Assembly: GCA_031412335.1 (NCBI GenBank)
Contig: JANOCT010000008.1
Coordinates: forward strand, 1-64,000
DNA length: 64,000 nucleotides
Source: JBBQYA01 sp031412335
Lineage (GTDB): Bacteria > Bacteroidota > Bacteroidia > Sphingobacteriales > Sphingobacteriaceae
Direction: 5' to 3'
A program made the translations under genes and the position numbers. The notes below the pieces were generated by a model. It was not told the origin of the DNA. It saw nothing but the letters and a program-made list of their open reading frames with translations, and did no database searches. Below, piece by piece: positions 26,208-34,581 of this stretch (positions within the stretch are counted from its first letter, which is position 1; each line of letters starts with the position of its first letter).

Positions 26208-26381
26208 TTATTTTTTATTTTTAATTTTCGACCCATCCGCTTCACTCAATGCAATGGCAATGGCTTTTTTTGGATTGGTAACAATGGTATCCGTTTTGCC
26301 GGCATGCAAATCACCTTCCTTAAATTCGTGCATTACTTCGGCAACTCTTTTTTGAGATGGGCTAAGTTTTTTCTTTTTCAT
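26208..26381 (-). CDS. DUF6496-like small basic protein
   Basis: A short frame starting at ATG 26381 encodes 57 residues. The segments SPSQKRVAEVMHEFKEGDLH and NPKKAIAIALSEA match the pattern of DUF6496, a small Lys-rich family frequent in bacteria with stress gene sets. The tail is GSKIKNKK. The stop TAA is at 26208-26210. It starts 3 bases after the stop of the DUF6544 gene, so it is the last gene of that transcript. The function is unknown; nucleic-acid binding is possible from the charge. Confidence 0.75.
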   Translation of the reverse strand: MKKKKLSPSQKRVAEVMHEFKEGDLHAGKTDTIVTNPKKAIAIALSEADGSKIKNKK

Positions 26382-26384
26382 AAT

Positions 26385-27479
26385 TTATTTTTTAAATGCT
26401 GTTACATTGTATTCAATACTTTTCAACTTAAATTTTCCATATACAAATTCTCCATCGGGGTAATGCCAAACGGCTTCGCCATATTTCCAAATATTGATTC
26501 CGTTTATTTCAGCGTAATCTTTCACAGGCGTGGAGAAACGGTATTGTTTCATATCAATAGCCGAGCGGTCATCAGAAATAAAATTGATGAGTTGCCCCAG
26601 CTCATTAAAATAAAGGATGGCACTTATTTTATTTATACCGTTTGTAAAAGTGGCTTTCGCAGATAAACTATCAATAACCGTCCATTCGATTCTTTTATCA
26701 ACTAAAGTGGCAGGCGCCATTAAGCACATATCGTTAAACACTGTTACCGTTTCTGCTTTGGTCATTATTGCACCTTTTATATTTACTACATTAAAAAAAC
26801 CAAATAATTTTATTTGCATACTAGCCGCAGCATTTTGGTAACAATGATAACCAGGGACTGTAGTTCCATACATTTCCCCTTTCATAAAAAACAACCTTGT
26901 TGGTTCATCAAAGAAATTATATTGTACAGAAGTAAATTTGAACCAGTCTTTTCCTTTGTCTCTCATTTCGCCATCAAATACTACTTTCATATTTTTTACT
27001 TTCGGTTTGTTTAAAACATTGCAATAGCGCAAATATTTTTGAACAGGTAACGGTAATGATTGAATATCATTTTCAGTTATTAAATCAATTTTATTAATAC
27101 TAGTTTTAACCAGGTTTGATTTTATATCTTTAATAAAGGTTGACTCAAAATATTGACTACTAAAAGCTGCAATGGCAACAAGCAGCACCATTACGTTTGC
27201 AATGGTTCCAAACTTTGCATCTTTCCAAACAGTTATAATAAGTATTTGTGAAATAACGGCAGCTACAACAGCGATGTATGGCCAGCTTTCTTTTTTCAAT
27301 AAGAATAGCATAACAGCCACAAAAAACAGTATGGCAGTAATAAGCCAAATCGAACCTGCAGGCTTGGAAATATATTTTGTTAGTTGAGTTATGTTGCCAT
27401 AGCTGTAAGCTTTTGCAAAACCCATAAAATGAATAAGGCCGTGAAAGAGGGTGATAATTATGAAGATATATTTAAGCAT
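26385..27479 (-). CDS. DUF6544 family protein with membrane domain
   Basis: The 364-residue protein has four hydrophobic helices in residues 1-110 (opening MLKYIFIIITLFHGLIHFMG). A soluble beta-rich domain starting near LPLPVQKYLRYCNVLNKPKV then leads to FDGEMRDKGKDWFKFTSVQY and the C-terminal WKYGEAVWHYPDGEFVYGKF. This is the DUF6544 pattern. The function is unknown. It is the first gene of a two-gene unit with DUF6496, and a palindrome lies 52 bases before its ATG. Confidence 0.78.
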   Translation of the reverse strand: MLKYIFIIITLFHGLIHFMGFAKAYSYGNITQLTKYISKPAGSIWLITAILFFVAVMLFLLKKESWPYIAVVAAVISQILIITVWKDAKFGTIANVMVLLVAIAAFSSQYFESTFIKDIKSNLVKTSINKIDLITENDIQSLPLPVQKYLRYCNVLNKPKVKNMKVVFDGEMRDKGKDWFKFTSVQYNFFDEPTRLFFMKGEMYGTTVPGYHCYQNAAASMQIKLFGFFNVVNIKGAIMTKAETVTVFNDMCLMAPATLVDKRIEWTVIDSLSAKATFTNGINKISAILYFNELGQLINFISDDRSAIDMKQYRFSTPVKDYAEINGINIWKYGEAVWHYPDGEFVYGKFKLKSIEYNVTAFKK

Positions 27480-27530
27480 AATTTTATTTAAAATCTTTTT
27501 CTAATTATTTAAAACCGAGCATATTTTTAG

Positions 27531-27544
27531 GGTAATGCGTTACC
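27531..27544. promoter_or_regulatory. Palindrome upstream of the DUF6544 gene
   Basis: GGTAA and TTACC flank TGCG. The arms extend outward to TTTA and TAAA if one G is bulged. It lies 52 bases before the ATG at 27479 and 93 bases past the stop at 27638, so it could be an operator. The loop is short and no T run follows on either strand, so a terminator is less likely. Confidence 0.35.
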
Positions 27545-27637
27545 TAAATATGAAGAATTATTTCACTGTTTACTGATATAAAAAAACGATGACATACAAT
27601 ATTTTAAGTATTCATACATAATTATTTTCAATTAATT

Positions 27638-28825
27638 TCATTCTGCAACAGCTATAACCTTATTTAATGTTGTAAAAAATATAAAATACAGTACCACCAA
27701 AAACGTAGCAATTGCAGGGATTATAAAAGTTGTGCTTGCCCCAAATTTATACCAGAGTAATCCTGCAAAAGAACTTGCTAACATTGTGCAAATACTTTGA
27801 AAACCTGCGTAAGTTCCGATGGCGGTTGCAGTATCTTTTTTATCTATAATATTGCTAATCCATGCTTTTGAAATTCCCTCTGTAGCGGCTGCATATATTC
27901 CGTAAAGGAAAAATAAGCCAAATAAGACATACAAATTATTTGTAACACCCATGCCCAAATAAACAATCGCAAAAAGTATTAGCCCGAAAATAAATATTTT
28001 TCGTAAGCCTACTTTATCTGCCAGTATTCCAATTGGGAAAGAAGATAAAGCATAAATGAGATTATAAAAAATGTAGAGGCCAATTACTTGTGTATCGTCC
28101 AAACCTGTTTGTTTTGCTTTTAGTATGAGGAATACATCTGAACTATTAAAGAGTGTAAAAGCTAATAAACCAGCAACAACTTTACGATATGCTGGAGGGC
28201 TTTCTTTCCAATACTTAAATACAGAATTAATTGATGTTGAAGTTTTTTTTAAAATAATTCTTTCCTTTTTTTCTTTTAAAAAAAAAGTAGAAATAACTGC
28301 CAATACCCCGGGAATAAAAGCTATATAAAATAGAGTTTTATAATCTTCAGGATAAAAATATAAATAAAGTAAAGCCAATGAAGGTCCTAATACCGCCCCC
28401 AGCGTATCCATTGAGCGATGGAATCCAAATATTTTACCTTTTGTTTCGGCTGTAGCTTCATCAGAAAGAATGGCATCTCTTGCTCCAGTTCTTATTCCTT
28501 TTCCAAAACGATCTATGGTACGGGCAAAGAAAATCCAAAGTGGATAAATGAAAATTGCCATCATTGGTTTTGATATAGCACTTAAAGCATAACCAATTTG
28601 AACAAAAGGAACCCGCCTGCCAGTATTATCAGAAAGTTTACCAAAATACCCCTTACTCAATCCAGCCGTTGCTTCAGCAACACCTTCTAACACACCAATT
28701 AATACAACCGAAAATCCAATGGCTTTTAAGTAAATGGGCATAATCGGATACAGCATTTCACTAGCTGTATCTGTAAACAAACTTACTAAGGACAAGGTCC
28801 AAATGGTTTTTGTGATGTATTTCAT
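27638..28825 (-). CDS. MFS transporter
   Basis: The 395-residue protein has twelve hydrophobic helices. MFS signature loops are GLSKGYFGKLSDNTGRRVPF after helix 2 and PIGILADKVGLRKIFIFGL after helix 8. Between helices 4 and 5 is RTGARDAILSDEATAETKGK, which is typical of a subgroup close to multidrug or unknown efflux proteins. The substrate cannot be read from the sequence. It is flanked by the DUF6544 gene and the Acg-like gene on the same strand. Confidence 0.88.
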   Translation of the reverse strand: MKYITKTIWTLSLVSLFTDTASEMLYPIMPIYLKAIGFSVVLIGVLEGVAEATAGLSKGYFGKLSDNTGRRVPFVQIGYALSAISKPMMAIFIYPLWIFFARTIDRFGKGIRTGARDAILSDEATAETKGKIFGFHRSMDTLGAVLGPSLALLYLYFYPEDYKTLFYIAFIPGVLAVISTFFLKEKKERIILKKTSTSINSVFKYWKESPPAYRKVVAGLLAFTLFNSSDVFLILKAKQTGLDDTQVIGLYIFYNLIYALSSFPIGILADKVGLRKIFIFGLILFAIVYLGMGVTNNLYVLFGLFFLYGIYAAATEGISKAWISNIIDKKDTATAIGTYAGFQSICTMLASSFAGLLWYKFGASTTFIIPAIATFLVVLYFIFFTTLNKVIAVAE

Positions 28826-28868
28826 TTTTTTCTACCTAATTAAAAAAATAATTTTACGTGATGTGAAT

Positions 28869-29987
28869 TTACGTTCGTATAAAATTCTCAACCGAACGCC
28901 GCAACGATGCCGGCTCTGGATATTTTTTTAAGTACCCAGTTCGTAAAATAAATTGAACTGGTTCGTTAATGCCAATTGATTGATTCAGGATCTGATTGGT
29001 TGCTGCTTCTTCAATTATCTGCGTCATTGGATGAATGGCAATATTCCTTTCCCTTATTTTTAACCATAGCCTTTGTAAACGTTTACCGGTTTCCAGTAAT
29101 GTAGTTACCGAATTATTTTTGCTTGTAATTAATAACCATCCTGCCGATGTATGTGAAACTTCCTTTACCACTTTATCAATACTTTGATCTCTAAAGCTTT
29201 TTTTCATCACATCTTTTTTGCTATAAAAATTCCGCAGGTACCAGCCTGGTATTCCTTCTATTTCCATACCAGCCAGTGTTAGTCCGTCTAAATGTGCTGC
29301 TGCATCTTTATTGGAAAACCTTATCCAGTTGGCCAATTCACTTTGTGCATCATCCCTGTAAGCCTGTATTCTATTGGCTTCAATGGTTTGTTCATTCAAC
29401 CATAGATGTTCTTTTGCCGTGTTGGGAATGTAGTGGATGAAATCCTTTTCCTCATTAATTAAATAAGCATTGTCTTCTTTTTTAATTACATCATTTAAAT
29501 AGTTTGAACGTACAGTACGGCGAAGTTTTATTTTTTCAACATCATATTTAAAAATACCATTGGCTCTAAAAAGCTTTACATCAACTATGTTTTCATCCTG
29601 GTTGGTGGTTGCTACAATAGTAAAATGACAATCGTACCCAAGGTTATTTGCAGCATACTCCAGGTTTTGTAAAAATGTTCCGATAGATAAAATGGTTTCC
29701 CTTTGTGTTGGGTCAACTCCGGGAAGCCAACGGTTTTTGTCATTGCCAATTATCCAATGAAAGGGTTCAATATACTTTACAAACCAGGGCTGTGTGTTGT
29801 GACCGCTTGGGGCAAGGGAGGCTAAAAATAATATTTGCTTTTCATCTGGTTGTAGCGGAATTTTTGGTGTTTCACTTGGAATGTTATTTGCTCTGACAAA
29901 GTTACTTTTATCACTACCTAAATAATAAGTTACCCCGGCTATAATGATTGTTGCACCAGCTAGACCAATAAATTCCCTACGTTTCAT
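28869..29987 (-). CDS. Acg-like nitroreductase-fold protein with twin-Arg signal
   Basis: The ATG at 29987 gives 372 residues. The frame extends five codons to a TTG, which is less likely. The N-terminus MKRREFIGLAGATIIIAGVT has a twin-arginine motif and a hydrophobic core, so export by Tat or membrane tethering is likely. The core is LAPSGHNTQPWFVKYIEP and LRRTVRSNYL, as in the Acg family of duplicated nitroreductases, which bind FMN but often lack turnover. The ATG overlaps the upstream TGA (ATGA, 29984-29987), so translation is coupled. In Mycobacterium tuberculosis acg belongs to the DosR dormancy regulon; a similar stress role here is inference. Confidence 0.87.
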   Translation of the reverse strand: MKRREFIGLAGATIIIAGVTYYLGSDKSNFVRANNIPSETPKIPLQPDEKQILFLASLAPSGHNTQPWFVKYIEPFHWIIGNDKNRWLPGVDPTQRETILSIGTFLQNLEYAANNLGYDCHFTIVATTNQDENIVDVKLFRANGIFKYDVEKIKLRRTVRSNYLNDVIKKEDNAYLINEEKDFIHYIPNTAKEHLWLNEQTIEANRIQAYRDDAQSELANWIRFSNKDAAAHLDGLTLAGMEIEGIPGWYLRNFYSKKDVMKKSFRDQSIDKVVKEVSHTSAGWLLITSKNNSVTTLLETGKRLQRLWLKIRERNIAIHPMTQIIEEAATNQILNQSIGINEPVQFILRTGYLKKYPEPASLRRSVENFIRT

Positions 29988-30592
29988 TTGTACTTTTTCC
30001 AAATTCTTGCTCCTACACGCACCACAGGAGAAAAGTCAGCATTTGGTATGTTGTAGATTTTACCATCGAAATTTGCACTTTTATCTCCACGTAAATAAAG
30101 ATGCATTCCTGGTTGTATGTAAAAAACACGACCTACAAAAAACTGATAGCTGATACCTAAACCGGTATCTGTACTTTTCACATTCTGTTTATTGCCTGTA
30201 CTTGTTTGAGTTATTTCGAACGTGTGAAATTCTAAGTATGAATAAAGTTCTAAATTTTTCCAAATGTTGTATCCAAAGAAAACCCCCGGTGATGTGGTGT
30301 AGAATCTTTTAAACTGCGGAGATGAATTTTCTATGCCTGCCTTTTCAGCATCATAAGTTCCGCCGTTTATTATGCTCGCCCTTAACCTGAATTTCTGATA
30401 GCGATAGCCAACGGCAAAATGATAACCGCCCGTAAAAAACATAGGAACAAGGCTTTCTACTTCAACGGCATGTTTAACTTCATAATTACGTGGAGTAGGT
30501 TTCCAGTATCTTTCACTAAATGTTTTAGTTTGAGCAAGCAAATTCGTTGTAAAAATAAGTAGGCTCATACAAACAATTATAAGTGCTTTCAT
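29984..30592 (-). CDS. Predicted outer membrane beta-barrel protein
   Basis: The ATG at 30592 gives 202 residues with a signal peptide (MKALIIVCMSLLIFTTNLLA). Alternating strands with aromatic ends follow, for example YHFAVGYRYQKFRLRASI and PGVFFGYNIWKNLELYSY, and the C-terminal strand ends near RVGARIWKKYK. The size fits an 8- to 10-strand OmpW/OmpA-like barrel, but no family is recognised. An upstream frame extension to 30625 would overlap the Dps gene. It is translationally coupled to the Acg-like gene by a 4-base overlap and lies 5 bases after dps. Confidence 0.65.
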   Translation of the reverse strand: MKALIIVCMSLLIFTTNLLAQTKTFSERYWKPTPRNYEVKHAVEVESLVPMFFTGGYHFAVGYRYQKFRLRASIINGGTYDAEKAGIENSSPQFKRFYTTSPGVFFGYNIWKNLELYSYLEFHTFEITQTSTGNKQNVKSTDTGLGISYQFFVGRVFYIQPGMHLYLRGDKSANFDGKIYNIPNADFSPVVRVGARIWKKYK

Positions 30593-30597
30593 TTTTC

Positions 30598-31071
30598 TTA
30601 TTTTAGATGTGAACGTAAAAACCAAGCCATTTTTTCATGGCTTTCCATAAGTCCTGTTACAAAATCACTAGACCCAGCATCATTGTGTTTATCTGCAAAA
30701 GGCTTTATGTTTTCACGTAAATGAATTATGATACTTTCATGATCTTCTAAGAGCTCTTTTATAAAGCCTTGACTATCGTTTTGTTCTCTATTTTGTTCAG
30801 TTAGGTGTGTTAAACCCAAATACGATTTTAAAGTCGCCGGCGCAAAATGCCCAAGAGAACGAATACGTTCTGCCACAGAGTCAATAAATTCATCTAATTG
30901 ACCAAATTGACTTTCAAAAAATTTATGCTTATCGTAAAAGTCAGCACCTTCAATATTCCAGTGAGCATTTTTGGTTTTAATATAAAGTACGGTTTCATCA
31001 GATAATACTTTTGCTAATTCATTTGCAACAGCTTGGCGGTTGGTTTCGGTTATTCCTATTTCTGTTTTCAT
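30598..31071 (-). CDS. dps: DNA starvation/stationary phase protection protein Dps
   Basis: The ATG at 31071 gives 157 residues. Ferroxidase residues His37 (KNAHWN), His49, Asp64 and Glu68 (LDEFIDSVAERI) are all in place with the standard spacing. The C-terminus has the expected long helix ending FLRSHLK. Dps forms a dodecamer that binds DNA, oxidises ferrous iron with peroxide and stores the ferric core. It is the second gene of the OsmC-Dps-barrel-Acg string, which suggests one oxidative-stress transcript. Confidence 0.93.
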   Translation of the reverse strand: MKTEIGITETNRQAVANELAKVLSDETVLYIKTKNAHWNIEGADFYDKHKFFESQFGQLDEFIDSVAERIRSLGHFAPATLKSYLGLTHLTEQNREQNDSQGFIKELLEDHESIIIHLRENIKPFADKHNDAGSSDFVTGLMESHEKMAWFLRSHLK

Positions 31072-31093
31072 GTTTTTATTTTTTTTATAAATT

Positions 31094-31531
31094 TTATTCA
31101 ATTGATATGATTGGATCTAAAGAGATTTTAGTTTTTGTTGAGTTTACAATTGCAAAAGCCTTTTCACTCATTTCAAGTACCTTTTTTGCTTTGGCTTCTG
31201 TTCGAATAGAAGGAATAATTAGTGTTGGTTTTAAAACAATTTCTTTTAAAGTAAATTTGCCATTTTCCTTTTCTATTATTCCAACTGCATTGCTTTCAAA
31301 ACTGATAAATTGAAACTTTAAATTTTCTGCAACCAATAGAAAAGTTGACATTAAACAAGAGTTAATCGCAGCAACGAATAAATGTTCAGCAGTCCATTTT
31401 TCTTTAATCTTTTTCGGAAATTTTGTTGGTTCATCTACTTTAACTTTATTTCCAATATTAGAAGAACGTAAAGTTTTTTGAATTGCAGTGTTCCAAAGTA
31501 AATTTACTTCGTAATAATATGTATCTTCCAT
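31094..31531 (-). CDS. OsmC family protein lacking the second cysteine
   Basis: The 145-residue protein has the OsmC fold with KWTAEHLFVAAINSCLMST, where Cys59 is the peroxidatic position. The second cysteine, normally in a C-P/L-x-x-N-S context near residue 125, is absent: the segment reads EKAFAIVNSTKTKI. Cys59 is the only cysteine in the protein. It may act as a one-Cys peroxidase using an external thiol, or have another role. It is the first gene of the OsmC-Dps-barrel-Acg string, with 22 bases to dps. Confidence 0.85.
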   Translation of the reverse strand: MEDTYYYEVNLLWNTAIQKTLRSSNIGNKVKVDEPTKFPKKIKEKWTAEHLFVAAINSCLMSTFLLVAENLKFQFISFESNAVGIIEKENGKFTLKEIVLKPTLIIPSIRTEAKAKKVLEMSEKAFAIVNSTKTKISLDPIISIE

Positions 31532-31562
31532 TTTAAATTTGAATATCTTTTTAGAACGAATA

Positions 31563-32051
31563 CTAATTCACATTATCTCTAAACAAGTCTTTAATTGATT
31601 TTCCAAATTCACTCATATCGTGTTTAAATTCTCTTTTAAAGGATTGGTTTTTTTCGGACATTTTAGCATCAAAACTCTTTAAATCATTTTCGAATTCAAC
31701 ATTTCTCTTTTTAAGTGTTTCTTCAAGTGATACCATATTACTTTTTGCTTTGTTAAAATCTGCTCTTAATTTTTTTTCATCACTTTTACTTGCTTTTTTA
31801 ATTTTCAAATCCAATCTCTTCAAATCACTTTCCATTTGTAATATTGAACTATCAGCTTCATTCTGAAAATTATTCCATTCAGCTTTTTCTTTAGCTTTTT
31901 CGGCTTCGATTTCATTTTCCTGAGCAATAATCAAGTCGGTTTTTACTTCTGTTAAATTTTCTTTTGAGTCTTTTACTTTCTTATTGGTAGTTTGTACACA
32001 ACTATACATAAATGCTGATGTAGCAATAATTAATATTATTAATTTTTTCAT
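31563..32051 (-). CDS. Coiled-coil lipoprotein
   Basis: The 162-residue protein has a lipoprotein signal (MKKLIILIIATSAFMYSC, lipid Cys18). The rest is almost wholly alpha-helical and highly charged (Lys, Glu, Asp), with heptad-like patterns from about 30 to 135, then a Ser/Lys-rich tail ending IKDLFRDNVN. I recognise no family; similar coiled-coil lipoproteins occur in many Bacteroidota. A structural envelope role is possible. It lies 31 bases upstream of the OsmC gene on the same strand. Confidence 0.65.
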   Translation of the reverse strand: MKKLIILIIATSAFMYSCVQTTNKKVKDSKENLTEVKTDLIIAQENEIEAEKAKEKAEWNNFQNEADSSILQMESDLKRLDLKIKKASKSDEKKLRADFNKAKSNMVSLEETLKKRNVEFENDLKSFDAKMSEKNQSFKREFKHDMSEFGKSIKDLFRDNVN

Positions 32052-32170
32052 GATTTTATTTTTTTGAAAGATTAAATTGAATTCATTTTGTTTTTTGTTT
32101 TCTTTAAAATTGCTAAATCCACAATAAGAATATATTTAGAAGAACTTTAGCATTTTATTTAAAATTTATT

Positions 32171-32875
32171 TTAATCAATCCATTTCTTTTGTTTTTCTCC
32201 TTTTAAAGTTTTTAATAATAAATCAGCTACAGCTTCAGAAGAGGCAGGATTTTGCCCTGTTATTAATAATCCATCTTGTTTTGAGTATGAACCCCAATCT
32301 TTACCATTACTATAATGTGCGCCAAGTTTTTTAAGTTCATCTTCCAATAAAAACGGCACAATTTTACTAAGCTTTACACCTTCTTCTTCTGTGTTTGTAA
32401 ATCCAGTAAGGTGTTTACCTTTTACAAGTGATTCACCATTTTTTGCTTTCGTATTAATTAAAGCTGCAGGTGCATGACAAACAAAAGCAATGGGTTTTTG
32501 ATGATTGTAAAACTCTTCAATTAATTTAATAGAGATTTTATCAATAGCTAAATCCCACATTGGGCCGTGCCCTCCAGGATAAAAAACTGCGTCAAAATCT
32601 TCTTGTTTCACAGAATCCAGTTTAATGGTATGTGCAACTTTGTCAATGAGTTCAGCATCTTCATAAAATCTTTCCGAAGAAGGTGTCTGAGCATTTTCTT
32701 CTTCACTTTTAGGATCAACTGGTGGTTGTCCACCTTTTGGAGAGGCAATGGTAATTTCAGCTCCAGCGTCTGATAAAACATAATAAGGAGTTGCAAATTC
32801 TTCTACCCAGAAACCTGTTTTTTCACCAGTATCTCCTAGAGCACTGTGAGAAGTTAACACAAATAATATTTTCAT
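32171..32875 (-). CDS. DJ-1/PfpI superfamily protein, Hsp31-like
   Basis: The 234-residue protein has the nucleophile elbow IAFVCHAPAAL with Cys133 followed by His134, and Glu25/Glu26 near the N-terminus (WVEEFA). YPGGHGPMWDL (about 99-109) and a C-terminal LLITGQNPASS match the class I glutamine-amidotransferase-like subgroup of Hsp31-type glyoxalase III, chaperone or deglycase proteins. It probably detoxifies methylglyoxal or protects proteins under stress. It follows the MDR oxidoreductase gene by 23 bases, so the two are co-transcribed. Confidence 0.87.
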   Translation of the reverse strand: MKILFVLTSHSALGDTGEKTGFWVEEFATPYYVLSDAGAEITIASPKGGQPPVDPKSEEENAQTPSSERFYEDAELIDKVAHTIKLDSVKQEDFDAVFYPGGHGPMWDLAIDKISIKLIEEFYNHQKPIAFVCHAPAALINTKAKNGESLVKGKHLTGFTNTEEEGVKLSKIVPFLLEDELKKLGAHYSNGKDWGSYSKQDGLLITGQNPASSEAVADLLLKTLKGEKQKKWID

Positions 32876-32898
32876 TTTTCTTTTTTTTATAGTTTTTA

Positions 32899-33897
32899 TT
32901 AAATTTTTACAATCATTTTACCTTCATTTTTGCCTTCAAACAAATCAATAAATGCTTGAGGAATATTATCAAATCCATCAATTATTGTTTCAATAAAAGT
33001 TATTTTGTCTTCTTTAAGCCAGGCAGTTAATTGCTTTATTGCTTCAGGAAATTTTTCTTTAAAATCTCCAACAATAAAACCTCGCATGGTCGCGCTCTTT
33101 GTTAAAATAATGGGTTGTAATCGAGGACCAAAATCAACTTCCGTATGATTGTAAAGTGAAATGAATCCACAAACAGGCAATCTTGCATATTTATTTATGT
33201 TTGATAAAACTGCATCTGAAATCTCACCGCCAACATTGTCAAAATATATATCAACACCTTTTGGGCTAGCATTTATAACTGCTTCTTTTATGTTTTTAGT
33301 AGTCTTGTAATTGATAGCATGATCAAATTTAAACTTGGATGTAAGCATAGTTACTTTTTCATCAGAACCTGCAATCCCAACTACTTTACATCCCATTATT
33401 TTACCAATCTGTCCAACTATTGTCCCAACAGCTCCTCCTGCACCCGATACAAAAAGTGTTTCACCTTTTTTTGGTAATCCTATTTCAGTTAAACCTAAAT
33501 AAGCTGTTAGTCCTGTCATTCCTAAAACTCCCAAGTAAGCAGATAATTTAGCTTCATTTTCGTCCACTTTTTGTAAACCTAATCCGTTAGAAATTTGATA
33601 TTCTTTCCATTCTAAATTGCCCGTAAGAAAATCACCGGTTTTAAATGTAGCATGATTACTTGTCACAACTTCTGCTATTATTCCAGATTGTAAGGGTTTT
33701 TTTAATTCAAATGATGGAATATATGATTTTGAATCATTCATTCTTCCTCGCAAATATGGATCAACTGAAACATATAATGTTTTTAATAAAACTTCACCAT
33801 CTTTTGCAATTGGGGTTTCTTCGGTAATGATTTTAAAATCACTCAAAGTCGGTTTTCCATAAGGACGGTTATTTAAAATAATTGCTTTATTGTTCAT
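32899..33897 (-). CDS. NADP-dependent medium-chain oxidoreductase, Zn-independent
   Basis: The 332-residue protein has a GroES-like domain with VSVDPYLRGRMND and a Rossmann domain with GAGGAVGTIVGQIGK (nucleotide loop, about 151-165). No zinc-ligand cysteines are present. This is the leukotriene B4 dehydrogenase / curcumin-reductase-like (PTGR/CurA) branch, which reduces activated alkenes. Together with the Hsp31-like gene 23 bases downstream it fits aldehyde and electrophile detoxification. Confidence 0.88.
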   Translation of the reverse strand: MNNKAIILNNRPYGKPTLSDFKIITEETPIAKDGEVLLKTLYVSVDPYLRGRMNDSKSYIPSFELKKPLQSGIIAEVVTSNHATFKTGDFLTGNLEWKEYQISNGLGLQKVDENEAKLSAYLGVLGMTGLTAYLGLTEIGLPKKGETLFVSGAGGAVGTIVGQIGKIMGCKVVGIAGSDEKVTMLTSKFKFDHAINYKTTKNIKEAVINASPKGVDIYFDNVGGEISDAVLSNINKYARLPVCGFISLYNHTEVDFGPRLQPIILTKSATMRGFIVGDFKEKFPEAIKQLTAWLKEDKITFIETIIDGFDNIPQAFIDLFEGKNEGKMIVKI

Positions 33898-33977
33898 AAT
33901 TTTAATTTGGTGAGTTTTATAATATTCAATATGTGATTAGAGATTTTTACATTATTTAATGTTTAAAAATTTCCTTT

Positions 33978-34571
33978 TTAAAAATTAATAACAGTAACAA
34001 TAATTTCGTTTCTTCTCCCAAATAATTGATAGGGAGGATTGTAACCTAAAAATCGAAATTGTCCTGAATAAGAAATTGAATTATTTTTTAAGGCGTTTTC
34101 AAGTTTCTCCATATTTTCTTTAATGTCTTTATCAGAAGCAAAACCTCCAAATCTTATCGCTGCTACATATTCATCAGAAGTGGTTCTTATTTTTACATCT
34201 GCATTGTTTGGCACAGGTAGGTTATCCTTATCATATTCAGCAGGCATTACAAAGCTCATTGTTGAAACAGAATCATTTATATCCATGTGCACAGGTGAGG
34301 TCATGGCAATTTTTTGTTGTTTTTTACTGCCTCCGAAAATAAATCCTGCCAATTTGTTAAAACCAGAACTACCTAATTCTTTATAAGATTTAGCGGACGA
34401 AGTAATTGTTGCCATGGTTGTAGAGGGATAGAATCGTATTTCAAAATCCTTTTCGCTGCGAACAATTTTGTATGCCTGGGTTTCTGAATTTCCTGATGCC
34501 ATGGATAAATAGGTTTGAAAGACAATAAATAATACAATTAATATACTTATGACAATTAGCGTTATTTTCAT
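33978..34571 (-). CDS. SOUL heme-binding family protein
   Basis: The 197-residue protein has an N-terminal membrane helix (about 4-24). The SOUL domain follows with YKIVRSEKDFEIRFYPSTTM, KIAMTSPVHMDI and MSFVMPAEYDKDNLPVP near the middle, and a C-terminal RFLGYNPPYQLFGRRNE. SOUL proteins bind heme or act as peroxide-related stress proteins; the bacterial role is unclear. It is 10 bases downstream of the semialdehyde dehydrogenase gene, so the two are co-transcribed. Confidence 0.88.
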   Translation of the reverse strand: MKITLIVISILIVLFIVFQTYLSMASGNSETQAYKIVRSEKDFEIRFYPSTTMATITSSAKSYKELGSSGFNKLAGFIFGGSKKQQKIAMTSPVHMDINDSVSTMSFVMPAEYDKDNLPVPNNADVKIRTTSDEYVAAIRFGGFASDKDIKENMEKLENALKNNSISYSGQFRFLGYNPPYQLFGRRNEIIVTVINF

Positions 34572-34581
34572 TTTGTTTTTT

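Noticed and set aside
26190..26666. 158-residue plus-strand frame
   Set aside because: It lies antisense to the DUF6496 and DUF6544 genes and its composition (Phe, Asn, Ile rich) is that of a shadow frame.
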